Shown: in pieces, positions 35,582-47,752 of the stretch | Numbering within the stretch: position 1 is the first letter of the stretch | Layout: every line of letters begins with the position of its first letter | DNA from: Apostichopus japonicus | Taxonomy: Eukaryota; Echinodermata; Holothuroidea; Aspidochirotida; Stichopodidae | Assembly: GCF_037975245.1 (NCBI RefSeq) | Contig: NC_092568.1 | Span: forward strand, 14,595,501 to 14,659,500 | Length of the DNA: 64,000 bases | Direction: 5' to 3' | Notes under the pieces: model-generated | Seen by the model: only the letters and a program-made list of their open reading frames with translations | Told to the model about the DNA's origin: nothing | Databases searched by the model: none | Translations under genes and position numbers: made by a program

Positions 35582-36220
35582 TGTAGTAAAGTGGAATTTC
35601 TAGAGTATGTCCTTGTTTTGGTCCCCCGTGTCGCTTTAACTTAAACAGATCTCACCAAGGTTATCCAGGGTAGACATGACTTGTTCCCTGTCAGTTGTTC
35701 ACTCTGATATTAGTGGGCATCATACAATTTAGTGCCTGTATATTTTCTCTTAATGGGTTGAGGATCTTAGTATTTCTATGAATTTAACTTTCATTTATAT
35801 CTAAATGATTTTTTCCTACCTTATATTAAATGTTTTCCCCGTAAATATTCTTGTTACTGGTTAAAATTGATAGTTACGCCATGTGATACGTCTAGATGCT
35901 CACATGCGGAGCTTGTGAGGTAATTGCCCTTTGTTCTTGCGCTTGTCACTCACCGATCACTGAAGCGAGACGTCTGATTTCCGTGCAGTATATTGTTAGC
36001 CAAGAAGTGACTGTTTATCAAGTGATTTTTCTTGTAGGAATAAGTGGGTAACTGTCCTTGAAGGTGTAAGACTATCTTTGTGAGGGTATATTTCTACTGG
36101 GTACCTGGATGGAGCTGTTTATCCAGTATTGACAATATAGACCGACAGACCGTATCATACACTTCCTGGTTGTGTGATTCTTTCCCGAGGCTTACTACCT
36201 CAAATTTGCGTTCTTCTTCA
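35582..36220 (+). repeat. 3' LTR
   Basis: It matches the 5' LTR with about four substitutions and a 5-base difference near the 3' part (CGTATCATACACTTCC against CGTATACTTCC). Confidence 0.97.
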
Positions 36221-36224
36221 GTAA

Positions 36225-37480
36225 TTGCTGTTATCTTCGACCACATGGTAGCCTAACACCACACTAAGTCTATGGGAAATCTGCCTAACCGTCGATTTGC
36301 CACTTTTTTTTTTTTTTTTTTTAAATCACACTACGTAGGATTCGGGTAATAAATTAATAATACCTAATAATACCAGCATAGGCTTAGTATTGTGTAGTTG
36401 TACTATCACTACCCTACTACTAAGTGCTTAAGTCCTCCAAAATTCAAGGCAATGACATTGTATTCGTAAACAATGTCTTGAAAGCAAACATCATAATTCA
36501 TAAACACACGGTCCCGTAATATGAATACACTGCACTATAGAATACTTAAAACTACAACCATAGGCTACACACTATGGTAACGTGCATATACAAGTACATA
36601 TGCAATTAACTACGATAGGATACGTTGATGCCCGTTAACAAGTAAAACCTTAAAAATGTCATTTTAATTCAACCCAGAATGCTGGAACAACTCCGAATTT
36701 GGCCTCAAATCATTGTTAACTTGTTTTAAACAATCGACCGGACGATGGAGGTGGTACTTTCTTGAAAACGGAAATGTGCAATTCGAAAGATGAAAGGGTT
36801 TTACTTACGTTTCGTTTTTATTTTTCAAGCCGAGGCAAAGAAATTTCCGAATTTCATCCACATTGTGAGTCCGACATCGTCGCAAACAGATATTTAATGA
36901 ATATTCAACTTCTTTTGTTCAAAGTTTTGCTTGAAGCAATTCGATTGCTGCTTTATGAATATGTATTAAAACGGATTTTCAGACGATATCCAAGCCGCAG
37001 TGTACTAAAATATAGTGATGGGCTAAGCTCCTACAATGCAATTTCACCGCTTTTGCTTAACGATTGCGCAATAACACAAGTTTCGGAGCGTGTGCAAAAA
37101 TGGCTCGCAACAACTGTTTTTGGGGCCGATTTGGCCCGATTTGGACATAAATCGGTGAAAAAATCATAGAATGAGATAAAATTCTCGAATAAAAAATAGT
37201 AACTTTTGTCGGCCTATATGATATATGCTTGCTCTGGAAATTCCAAAGAAAAAGAACTTTGTATGAAGACGCTGAAAAATTTTTAAGAGAAGAGAGAGTC
37301 CCACTTACTGTTACAATATCTCAATACATGTAATGTATTGAGATAAAAATCCGAAGAAATTACTAAGAATCAGGCTGCACGTATAACTGGTCTCATAAAT
37401 AAAACAGCATTTTGAAACTGCAGTTTTAACTAGTTCCCTACATTACTAAAACCCCAAATCCTTGACTGATATGAGCAAGA
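36225..37480. other. Repeat remainder and no recognised gene
   Basis: The first 120 bases finish the tandem repeat split by the LTR element, including a T-run at about 36305-36323. A 135-codon open frame at 36762-37169 matches no family I know; its composition does not argue strongly for a gene. The rest is AT-rich spacer. Confidence 0.4.
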
Positions 37481-37489
37481 GTTGGCTTT

Positions 37490-37957
37490 TTTGACAGAAC
37501 TCACATAGCCATCGTAACTGTACTTATTAAGAATTTTAACAAAACCAAACGAACCTTGATCTCTAATAACTTCGCACACGAAGGTTGCAGAGGAGTCAAC
37601 TTATGGACAATTAGATCGGAATATGGCCACAAAAATTCAATTAATCAACTTGAAAGAAACTAATACAGGTCACTGGAAGTCAACCTGAGGTCAAAGGTCA
37701 CCCAAATGCAGACATTGACAGACATTTTGTTCTCAAGTTATTGCAAAAATACTAGTTTTTGACCCTTAATTGACCTTTGTTTACCTTGGATCACATGACC
37801 CTTATGTTTTGTAAAGACCCCTAACCCCATTCAAAACTTTTTCCAAAATATCAACCATGTCGGACCCTGTCAGTGGGAGTTTCACAAGTTATTACTAACA
37901 AACAAAACATATTGACCCATAATTGACCTTTTGTGACCTTGGATCACATAACAGTTA
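37490..37957 (+). repeat. CA-tract/hairpin-ended repeat, copy B, left part
   Basis: Phrases such as TTGACCTTTGTTTACCTTGG and GATCACATGACC match copy A. The repeat is cut at about 37957 by a LINE and resumes at about 40832. Confidence 0.7.
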
Positions 37958-38912
37958 TTTAAGAAAAGGTGCCCCTACTACATCATACTATGTGTGTGAT
38001 ATCACCCCAGTTGGATATTCATTTCAACATGTTCCCAGAAAGGAAAAATCGGGAGGAGGGGTTGGAATTTTATTTCGATCCAGTCTTTCACTGAAAATTA
38101 AATCACATGAAAAGGTGTACAATTCATTTGAAGCTATACATGCTGAATTAACAGTGAATTCTCGGACTGTGAATTTGGTTGCCCTTTACCGTCCTCCAGA
38201 TTCTTTTTTTGGATCTTTTTTATCTGACTTTGGAGAACTGACTGTTGATTATCTTCCTAGTCAATCAGATGTCATGTTTTGCGGGGATTTCAATATTCAT
38301 GTGGATGACACTTCTGATTCCAAAGCTCATCGCTTTCAGAATCTGCTGTTATCCTTTGGATTAACTCAGCATATTACTTATCCCACCCACAAGTTTGGGC
38401 ATACATTGGATTTGATTATAACCCGTGAGCATAGTACAACCTTGCTTTCTGATATTTGTGTTTTACCAGGCTTATCAGATCATTATGCTCTTTCATGCAA
38501 CCTGAATCTTCAAAAGCCTCCTTTACCCTCAGTTACGATTAAAACTCGTAATCTGAAGGCTTTAGATCTAGTCAATTATTCTGCTGATATTTGCTCCGCT
38601 TTCGCTGATTCTCACTTTGAATATCAAGATTTGGATACCTGTGTAAATCTTTATGAATCAATTTTACGAGACACCTTGGATCAACATGCACCTGTAAAGA
38701 TAAAATCTCTTCGAGTAAGACCATCCAGTCCTTGGTTCTCTGATGATATCCGCTCAGCACGAAAAATTCGTCGCCAGCATGAAAGAAAATGGATGAATTC
38801 ACGGCTCGAGGTTGACCACCAAGAGTATTGCAAGCAACGGAATATTGTCAACAACTTGATCCGACATGCCAAGATAGAATATTTCTCTGCTCAAGTAGAT
38901 GTGCACAGGTGA
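37958..38912 (+). pseudogene. LINE endonuclease domain (5'-truncated)
   Basis: The domain nicks the target DNA. Visible blocks are RKEKSGGGVGILFRSSL, NLVALYRPPDS, the metal-site stretch MFCGDFNIHVDD and LSDHYALSCNL with the catalytic SDH. About the first 50 residues are missing. The frame ends at 38912 and continues one base out of phase from 38899. Confidence 0.9.
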
Positions 38913-40810
38913 TCAAAAGAAACTATTTAAAATAGTAAACAGTCTTCTACATAGATCAAGAAACACTGTTCTTCCAACATCTGTCTCAAACAATGCTCTT
39001 GCAAATAACTTTTCAGACTTTTTTCTTCAGAAAATTGAAACTATACGTAAATCATTTATTACTGACTCTCTGGAAGATTCTTCTGAATTTCAGAAGGAAG
39101 AAAAACTCATTTCAAAATTATCTTTATTTCGTCTTACAAATACTCAAGAAGTTAATAATGTTATTATGAATTCACCTTCAAAGTCATGTGTACTTGACCC
39201 ATTACCTACATACTTGCTTAAGAAATGTATAACTGTGATTGTGCCATATATATCTATTATCATTAACAAATCCATTCAACGAGGTGTTTTTCCTGATAGC
39301 CTTAAGGTTGCACATATTCGGCCACTTCTTAAGAAAGATGGCTTAGATAAAGAAAGTTTTAAGAATTACAGACCAGTGGCAAACCTAAAATTCTTGGGGA
39401 AGCTATTGAACGCATTATTTCTAGTCGCTTTACTGATCATATGAATACCAATGATGTATATGATCCATTTCAATCTGCTTACAGGGCTAACCATGGTATT
39501 GAGACTGCTCTACTTCGAGTAAGCAGTGATATACTTTCTGAAATGGATAATGGTAGAATAGTGGCTATGGTCCTTTTAGACTTGAGTGCGGCATTCGACA
39601 CTGTGGACCATGAAATTCTGCTTTCGCGTTTGAATAGTTTCGTGGGTATTGATGCTGTTGCTCTGGAGTGGTGCAACTCTTACTTAAACAGACGACCTCA
39701 ATATGTTTGTATTGAGGATGAATTATCCAATCCTGTATACATGGATTATTCAGTTCCACAGGGTTCAGTCCTTGGACCTCAGTGGTTCCCTATTTATACA
39801 CTTCCAATTCGTAGAATTTTGGTAAAGCACAATATTTCATATCACGTTTATGCAGACGATACCCAGATTTACATTGATTTCATTCTCAAGATGAGAGTGT
39901 TAAAGCCATCAGATGTTTTGAGAGTTGCATCAATGATATCCGTTTGTGGATGAGACATAATTTTTTGAAGCTTAATGAAGAAAAAACTGAGTTTTTGCTT
40001 TTTGGTTCTTGTCATCAGCTTGCTAAAATTAATATTCCATTCATATCAATTGGTAATGTTCAGGTTCGCCCTTCCACTCATGCGCGTAATCTTGGTGTAA
40101 TTTTCGATTCCAATATGTCTATGAAACGCCACATTTCCAAAATAACAAGTTCTGCTGCATTTCATCTCAGAGGCATCTACAAATTACGAAACTATTTAAA
40201 TGATAAGGCAACTGAACAAATTGTACATTCTTTTATCACTTCAAGGTTGGATATGGGCAATTCCTTACTCCTCGGTCTTCCACATGAACAGATTCATAGA
40301 CTCCAATTAATCCAAAACTCAGCTGCACGTATTGTAACTCATTCTCATAAGCATTGTCATATCCACCCTGTCTTAAAAAACTTGCACTGGCTACCTGTAA
40401 AATATCGTATTATGTATAAAATTCTCCTTATTGTTTATAAATCACTTAAAGGACATGGTCCAATGTATATTTCTGACTTATTACATATTTATGTCCCCTC
40501 TTGTAATCTAAGATCCAGCTCTCAATTTTTATTATCTGAAATGAAATCCAAACATTCTTGGGGGGATAGGTCATTTATTGTTTCTGCCCCTCGCTTATGG
40601 AACCAACTTCCCTTAAATATCAGAAAAACATCTACTCTCTCTAACTTTAAGAAGAGCATAAAATCCCACTTAATGACAAAAGCTTTTATATTATCTTATA
40701 CCATTAAGTTTTTCTTCTGTCATTGTTTTGTATTTTTCTGTATTATTTGTATCATTTCTCATTGTCATTTGCGCCATGAACATTCTTTGAGTGGTGTGTG
40801 CGCATTATAA
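38899..40810 (+). pseudogene. LINE reverse transcriptase and C-terminus, two further frameshifts
   Basis: Region 38899-39444 holds the RT start (LKVAHIRPLLKKDG, FKNYRPVANL). A frameshift near 39400 leads to 39441-39953 with DPFQSAYRANHG, LLDLSAAFDTVDH, VPQGSVLGPQWF and the catalytic YADDTQIYID. Another frameshift near 39890 leads to 39944-40810 with FLKLNEEKTEFLLFG, RLDMGNSLLLGLP, LHWLPVKYRIMYK and APRLWNQLPLNIR, the C-terminal motif set of CR1/L2 clades. RT catalytic residues are kept, but the reading frame is broken, so the copy cannot move on its own. Confidence 0.92.
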
Positions 40811-40831
40811 GTCTTATTATTATTATTATTA

Positions 40832-41705
40832 CATTTACAACTTGTCCCAATATAACAGCCATGTCAGACTTTGTGACTAGAAGTTGTTGCAAAAATTAGC
40901 ATTTATAGTTTGCAGTTTTTTGTACATTTAAGCAACCTTGAATGACCTTGGATGACCTGATGGTTTTTATCAAAAATGTTCCCCTCGATGATGTGAAATC
41001 TGTCCTAAATTTGTTATGTGCTCCAATGTACACACACAATGTTATTGCTAATAAGGTATCAGATCCAACCTTTGGCCCCTCATAACTTGAGAACTGGGTG
41101 TCCGATTGAAGCGGGAGTTGGGTTCTTCTATATAGCACAAAGAGCTCTATCATATGTCAAAATACTGACAAACTTTTTTAGTTTGGCCCTGTATCTCCCA
41201 AAATGAGCATATATTTCAAGATTTGACCTTTGACCTTGTGACCTCAGATGTAGTTTGACACGCTGGTTCCAAAAAGCAACTTGACAAGTCTGTACAACCA
41301 TCCTAACTGTACCTATTCAAAAAAAAAAACTTGACCTCTGATAACTTCGCTCACGAAGGAGGCACCGGGGTCAACCATGGACAATTTTGATTGGAAGGTA
41401 CCTTTGAGATCGGATTATGGCCAAGAATATTCAAATAACCGTGGTTATGGCTGTTTTTAATAGTTTGGTTTTCGGCCTCTAACTGACCATTGGTGACCTT
41501 CACAGGCACCAAAAACAATAGGGCACACATTCTCACTATGACAGATCTATATACCAAGTTTGAGTTATTAAAGTCCAACTTTCCCTTGTTGAGTTACAGT
41601 GTACCCAAGCAAGTGTCACAGACGCACACACATACACACGCACACGCTTACACACTCACACGCCAACCTGACTGCATAGGTTCCTTTTGCTAAAGCCAGG
41701 AACCA
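40832..41705 (+). repeat. CA-tract/hairpin-ended repeat, copy B, right part
   Basis: It continues copy B with TGACCTTTGACCTTGTGACC-type phrases, a CA-rich tract (about 41620-41660) and the terminal hairpin GGTTCCTTTTGC-TAAA-GCCAGGAACC (41679-41704), one base different from copy A. Confidence 0.75.
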
Positions 41706-42700
41706 AAAACCACCCTTAAGATGAGTAAGATTGGCTGAAAAAATGGTGACTACTGCGGTGAAAACACTGCGAGATTTGTACAAGTACAGTACTGTATGTT
41801 ATACTGTATTTCTTGAACAGGATAGATGCTACTGATAACAGACATTTATTTATGCAAAAAAAATTATTATAATAATTTATTTCTGCAAAACTTTGCATAC
41901 TATGCAAAGTGTGTGAGGACCAATAGTCATGGTAACGAGCTGATTCTGTGCCACAATACTGTCAGTATTTCGGGGGATGGCTGGCAGGAATGGACTGAAC
42001 AATGGGCATAGAAGGGGATGAGGGAACGGAAATTAAAAGAAAGATGTTGTGATTCATTATCCACTTTGATCAAATTGAAATGAAGAAATTCTAACCTTAC
42101 TCACATATAAAAGTAACACCAAAAGCCCCTGGAATGACAGTCTTCTGGGGATGATTTTTTTAAAGATGGATACAGCCAAATGATATATGTTTTTAAAAAT
42201 CAAGTTCAAACAATTATGTAACAGAAATGATACAGTAAGATAATGGTGCATTTTTCTTTCTGTAGTGTACAACTTGTAAGTCTCTGTGAGTAACATTCAA
42301 CACACACATGTATCTAGTGAACTTTCAGAGAAAACTCCCATGGAGATTGTTCCTTGAAATACTGAGTCACAATTTGAACTTGCTCAAGTTTTGAGTTACT
42401 ACTGCAGTAACTTTGTAACTTATGCTAGGTAGGTATTACTACATAGAGTATGCTACTGATGAGCCGCTCACCAAACCTTAAGTTCAGTGTAAATTTCCTC
42501 CAAAACCAGAAAGCCAGTGAGCTTATTGTGATTCCTTGCCAATTTAGATTATAATCCCAAGCTTTCGTCATTGTTGATTAATTTGATCAGCAAGGTTCTT
42601 TCACTGACTGTGGACCTACCTACTTAATATGTTAACTTACCATGTTTACAAGCTATTATTAGCAAAAATCAACTCAAGGACTGCCCCCTAATATAAAATG
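41706..42700. other. No gene seen
   Basis: AT-rich spacer between repeat copies. Nothing supported is visible. Confidence 0.5.
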
Positions 42701-43530
42701 TGCATAATATCACATGGCACATACATTATCATGTACCCGCTATCTACCAACACCTTCACACAAAGTATGATTCAATTCTGAAAATGTTTACATTTGACCC
42801 TGTGACCTCATTAATATTCTTGAGATGAGCACCAAAATCAATAGGGCTCTTCTACTCACTATGGCGCATATATGTACCTAGTATGACTTCAATCCAACTT
42901 GTCGTTGTTCAGTTACCGTGTTTATAAGCTATTTTAGTGAAAATCAACTAAGTAAGCCCCGCCCGTAATATATATGCATAATATTACCTTGAAAATAATC
43001 ACCATGTACCCACTATCTACCAACACATTAATACTAAGTATGAATATATTATGATTTACAGTTGCTGAGTTATTAGCATTTGAAGATTTTCACATTTGAC
43101 CCTGTGACCTCATTATTATTCATGAGATGAGCACCAAAATCAATAGGATTCTACTACACAGTATGGCGAATCTATGTACCAAGTATGACTTCAATCCAAC
43201 CTTCCATTGTTGAGTTATCGTGTTTACGAGCCAAGGGTGTCACATACGCACACACACACATACACGCACACATGTATTACATTCAGACCGAGGACCTCAT
43301 TGTATTTTCCATTGTTCAAATCCACGTACCCTAACCTTAACAATACCCCATGCAATAGAATTCTTCCGAGGACGTGGTGATTCTTTAGAAATCACAACCG
43401 AGAACCTGGAATTCTTTTGTTCAAGTCCTCGGTCAGATAGCAAAACAAACGCACACATACACGCACACGCAATCACCATCGTATAGATGCCTTGAGCTTA
43501 CTGGCAAGGAATAAAAAATCCCAGCCTGCT
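42701..43530 (+). repeat. CA-tract/hairpin-ended repeat, copies D
   Basis: Two successive diverged units (about 42780-42960 and 43070-43260) carry TTTGACCCTGTGACCTCATTA and ATGAGCACCAAAATCAATAGG phrases, then CA tracts at about 43245-43270 and 43450-43470, and a weak terminal stem CCTTG…CAAGG near 43490-43515. A mini-element is inserted in the CA tract. Confidence 0.6.
43288..43432. mobile_element. Mini TIR element (CCGAGGAC ends)
   Basis: CCGAGGACCT at the left and AGTCCTCGG (reverse complement CCGAGGACT) at the right bracket about 145 bp. TCAGA stands on both outer sides, a possible 5-bp duplication. Further CCGAGGAC words occur inside. It is short and noncoding. Confidence 0.5.
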
Positions 43531-43589
43531 CCTGCCACCTCAAAAGGACGGTTGTCTTCCCCACTACAACAAAAGGAGTTCCATCTAGA

Positions 43590-44610
43590 AGTGAAAGGCA
43601 AATAGACAGGTCCAACAGCTTCACCCCATTGACTATCTGTCAGGGAGATTGCAATGAGTGAGACCTCTGCCCCACTGTCAGCTTACGCTAATGCAGCTTC
43701 ACCATCACTCAAGGTTCAAAATAGCCACCAGCTTCAGTTTAAATTTCTGTTACACGGTGACAACTTGCCCTTGGAGTTATCCATATATTCCACTGGGCAC
43801 AGGTCCTCTTGGTGAGCAGGATCTGAAATCCTCACAAAATTAATAAAATGTCCCTGTACTTTATTGGGGCAGTTATAACTCAGATGGCCTACCTGGCTAC
43901 AGCAATAGCACTTCACAGATGTCAGATCTGGTCTCGATCCTGATCTTCTTTGCCTTAAAAGTCACATTCTTGTCCACTTGGAAATTGAGGAGCTTTTGAA
44001 GTAGTAGGCCTATCCCATTGAGTCAAGGGGCTAGGCACTATTGGTCTAATTTAAAGTTTAAGTTTTGCACAGTGCTCGAGCCACCACAATGTTGTCAGCA
44101 AATCTGCTAAAGTATCACACCACTCCTCCAGAAGCTTTAATTTCAAATCATTGTCTCTAAGTGATGAAATTAGTTGATCCCCAATCAATTTGTTCATCAT
44201 CATAAATTCCTTATTGGACAATAGTTTGTCTGTCGGATTTAGCCCCCTCCAAAAGATACAAACAAAGGTGGCTGAAAATTGCGTAAATGTTTCAGACTAA
44301 ACCATACTGGAAGCTCTGATTTCTGCCGATAAGTACTGTATCAGGAGTCAATTATAAAATGGACTGCTTCACAAGCTGATAGTCTGCCTTCTCCCTCTCC
44401 GTCAAGGCGTAAAATGCCTGTTGAGCCTTACCCGTCAAGAACGAGAATGGTTCCAACACAATCATCCAGTGTTCTCCTGGAATGCTTTGCTTATAAAAAA
44501 GTCTCTCAAATGTTGAAAGATAACATTCCACATCAGTGTCAGAGGACAAAATATGAAATCCTTTCAACTTATCGTCAAAAGTGTCCTCCAATTTCTTGCT
44601 ACAACTAGCT
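43590..44610 (-). pseudogene. gag: Decayed Gag-protease remnant of another LTR retrotransposon
   Basis: On the minus strand, 44591-44352 reads a capsid-like domain (DVECYLSTFERLF, LTGKAQQAFYAL, ADYQLVKQSIL). About 44205-44055 continues with NKLIGDQLISSLRDNDLKLK. A zinc knuckle CYCCSQVGHLSYNC (CX2CX4HX4C) lies at about 43910-43867, and a protease active-site start DSGAEVSLI at 43679-43653. Order and spacing are those of gag-pro. Frames differ between blocks, and no RT, integrase or LTR is seen, so it is old and partial. Its Gag type (FERLF and LTGKAQQA) differs from the element at 30-36 kb. Confidence 0.78.
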
Positions 44611-44639
44611 AAATTTAGACTTTGCTCAAAGATTTCTAG

Positions 44640-45169
44640 TTTATGTTAAGTTTTGTGAAGTTCAAGAAGCCTCATCTCTGCCCAAGATCTCCAGATAAGG
44701 TTGAATGCATTCTGCAACATTTTATGCATACAAGCACTTTGCTAAGTGAATTGTCTCTACCAGAAAAAGGTTTTACCTTAAGTTAGGATAGGAGAATTAG
44801 GAGCCTAATGCAGATAGAACTACTGTAGAAGTTATTGCTGAACCTTTCCATAGCGTCCAAGAATGCCTAGAGATCCTAGTCCTACCTAGGTCCCCGGTTC
44901 GAGTCACTCCCAGATTAATATATGTCCTCCAGTTACAGAGTTGTTGACAATTAACAATTCATAATCATGGACGTTAAATATGAATGTTAGAAACTGACTT
45001 AGGTCACACACACACACACACGTTCAGCCGGATTATACAGTTGTTATTCTGCCGATTCGAAGTAAGCTTTCCCCAAAGAACTATTCCCATTCATATGGTA
45101 CGGATTCTAAAGTTAGGCCGGATCTAAAATACATACATACAAAATACATACAGTACATAGGCATACTAG
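44640..45169. repeat. Spacer with a possible tRNA-derived SINE head
   Basis: A B-box-like GGTTCGAGTCACTCCC at about 44898 follows a poor A-box candidate, as in tRNA-derived SINEs. A CA tract (45007-45021) lies 110 bases downstream. The call is weak. Confidence 0.3.
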
Positions 45170-47296
45170 CAGTGTGTAAATTTAGCGGTCGTCCGGTCGT
45201 CCGAGACGACCAAATTACCTGCCGGACAACCAAAACTTGTCAAATCGTGAAGTACTGGTTGCCCGGCGGACAACCAAAAACTTTCAAAAAGGCTGGTTAA
45301 TTTTCCGTCAAACAAACGGAAAAAGACAGGGAAACAAGCGTGAAACCAAAAACTCAAAATGACATTTCAAATAAGAAGAAACTCATTCCAAACTCCGCCT
45401 TCATCTAATAAATAATATACGTAGGAAGGCCAAGCCCTAACATTGACATGGACCACTCAAACCAAGCTTCATGGTATTTACTGTTCTGTCCGTTTGGCAA
45501 CAAAGGCCAATCAGAGTTCAGGTTAACCCCCACAGGCAAAGACCCCGCCCATCCACCACATTTTTTTTGAGAAACGAACACCAAGTACACACTAACAACT
45601 AGGTCAACGAACGTTTTTCATTATTTCTTTTCAAAAAACCACAACTTCTTCTGACAAGAACCAAAAGTGTTCCTACTCCTACAGATCATTAAATTTGTTT
45701 GAAAATAAATATATCATAACAATCAAATGCAAGGTACAGGGTTACCAAAACTTCATTACAGATATTTTCATGCTAAAAATAGACAATGATACTTAACCAA
45801 GATTCCCGTGATTGATTGGCTAATAGTCCCTACCGATTGTTTGCAAACATTCTTGCATTTTCAGTGCTCAATGAACAAGAAGTAAGTTGTTTAACAACAA
45901 TTACTTGCAACGTTTACTTTCAATTGTGTAGAGATAACAAAGTTTGTGGTAAAGGCTATCATATGTGTGCACTCAAATATCATAACGTTAGGCCTTGTCT
46001 CATATTTGTAACGTACATTTTGACAACAATCACTGCTGGTACGAAGATGCACTTGAATTGTTTCTGAGACTATAACGTAATAGTTTAATCATTGTTTTGA
46101 TCAGAAAATGTTATAAGTTTTGTGGGCTGCTTACATATCTGATCCGGAAAGGATATTTTATCTCACAGTATGTTTCTTTTCTCTGCAATAAGAGTTGCTA
46201 ATGTGAAATGTGCATTCATACCAGTAGTTTCTGTTGCAAACTTTTTCGCGGCTCAATTGACCACGTGCTTCAGAAAAGTTTATTTTGGAGCAACATTCGT
46301 GTGTAAAATTACTTCTGTATTTTAGAACATTGACGTTTGATTTTTTTTTTATCGACATTGTCTATTCACATAGGCAAATCTATTCACATAGGCATACTAT
46401 AATTTTCGCACAGATGATTGTTTGCAAAGAACCCAGGATAAATGTTGGATCAGATTTTAAAGATTTGCGCATGTGCGTTCGAACAGGCCTATGAAAGCAG
46501 TAGTACAGTGTGGAATTTAGCGAGAGATATGCACACTGTAGGTACAGTGATTTTAAAGAGTTTAGCTGTTGGAAGCGCTGCAAGGTCAAAGCATGGAGCT
46601 ACTACAGAGTTGGCGAGTAGGGAAGTACAAGGGCGGATGAAGGAGGGGGATGGGGGTATTTTTTTTAAACGGCAGGGTGGGCGAAAGGAGGAATCGGCCG
46701 GGCCGCCCTGTCAAACACCGAAGCTAAGACACTGAGCCATCTGCCCTATAATATTGTGTATAACATTCACAAAGTATAGGCAGTGATACTACACTAGTAT
46801 TAGTACAGTAGGTCATACAATAAACGTAATTGGTGTTAGTTCGGGACGCAAGCTTTTTTTTACAGGACGCAAACTTTTTCGGGGGCCTGCGTCCCCGGGA
46901 CGCAAACTTTTTTTCGCGAATAACATTACTGAAACTGAAACACTAGACCAGTACTATGACGCACCTACAGCTTACCACGTGGTTATTGTATTGTTACGCC
47001 CTGCAGCAAAACATCATGTACCTAAGTTACCTAACTAATGTATATAATCTTGGCTACAGTCAGCATTATTAGAAAATAAAATCCAGCAAGGCCGCGGAAA
47101 GAAACACAGAATTTGATCTAGAATACATGAAATCGCTCAACATTCATGGTTTCTTAGTTCCAAACAAGTTTTTTTTTTTCTGAAGATAAATTACTATAGC
47201 TTTACAGGACGACCAAAATTTCAGCAGGGCAACCAAAAATTGGTGAGATGGTTGTCCTGGGGACAACCACTTCAAATTTCTTAAATTTATACACTG
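45170..47296. mobile_element. TIR element (CAGTGTRTAAATTTA ends), noncoding
   Basis: The left end CAGTGTGTAAATTTAG and the right end, reverse-complemented CAGTGTATAAATTTAA, match at 14 of 16. ACTAG stands directly outside both ends, a possible 5-bp duplication. Next to each end are imperfect hairpins built on GGTTGTCC…GGACAACC (about 45250-45275 and 47250-47270). The 2.1-kb interior has no recognised transposase; a repeat of GGGACGCAAACTTTTT stands at about 46845-46915. The ends look hAT-like. Confidence 0.7.
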
Positions 47297-47743
47297 ACTA
47301 GTACTAGTATGGACACTTCAAAGTTCGAACACCTAAGCCTTGAAACACCCCAAAACTAAAACTTCCTTTTATTGGCAATATGTAAGCACTTGCTTGCACA
47401 CGGGTCATTTTGGGGATAAAACAACTGTAGCTTCGTAGTTTTTCGTGAAATTGGCTCTTGCTGTAGGTTATCATTGTGAAATTTCGTAGTGTTCCGAACT
47501 TCGCAATACTGACTATACTAGTGCTACGTATGAATATAACTTGTAATTAGTTTGACCTGTCTTAAAATTTCTTAACTTAGGCTATGTCATGTTCCTAATA
47601 CTTGGTCTTTTTCATTATTTTCAAGTGGTGCAAAACTAACATAAGGATAATAAATGTACCTGCTGCACTTGTAATTGTGGTGAGTATGGACCATAGAAAT
47701 AAGGAGCGGTCTTTGGTATGGGCAGCCTTCCAGCGTTCTGCTC
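47297..47743. other. No gene seen
   Basis: Spacer between two mobile elements. Nothing supported is visible. Confidence 0.5.
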
Positions 47744-47752
47744 ATGTAGTCC

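Larger units (their letters stand above)
29459..36220 (+). mobile_element. Complete Ty3/gypsy LTR retrotransposon (broken ORFs)
   Basis: Two nearly identical LTRs (29459-30092, 634 bp; 35582-36220, 639 bp) start TGTAGTAAAG and end CTTCTTCA. GTAA flanks both sides (29455-29458 and 36221-36224), a 4-bp duplication. A primer-binding site follows the left LTR and a purine tract (AGGGGGGAAG, 35571-35580) precedes the right one. Inside are gag (30367-31317) and pol with protease, RT, RNase H and integrase in Ty3 order (31275-35482). No envelope gene is present. The LTRs differ by about four substitutions and one 5-bp indel, so insertion was recent, yet gag has one stop, pol one stop and one frameshift, and the RT active site is altered. 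The copy is non-functional. Confidence 0.97.
37958..40831 (+). mobile_element. 5'-truncated CR1/L2-like LINE
   Basis: The element starts inside the endonuclease domain, as is typical of incomplete target-primed reverse transcription, and ends with a (TTA)n tail at about 40810-40831. Left and right flanks are parts of the same dispersed repeat (copy B), so the insertion borders are clear to within a few bases. About 25 bases of that repeat appear lost at the site. The protein is split by three frameshifts. The CR1/L2 assignment rests on the RT and C-terminal motifs. Confidence 0.9.

Noticed and set aside
36762-37169. 135-codon open frame
   Set aside because: No recognised domain, no splice or promoter support, and located beside repeats; left unannotated as a gene.
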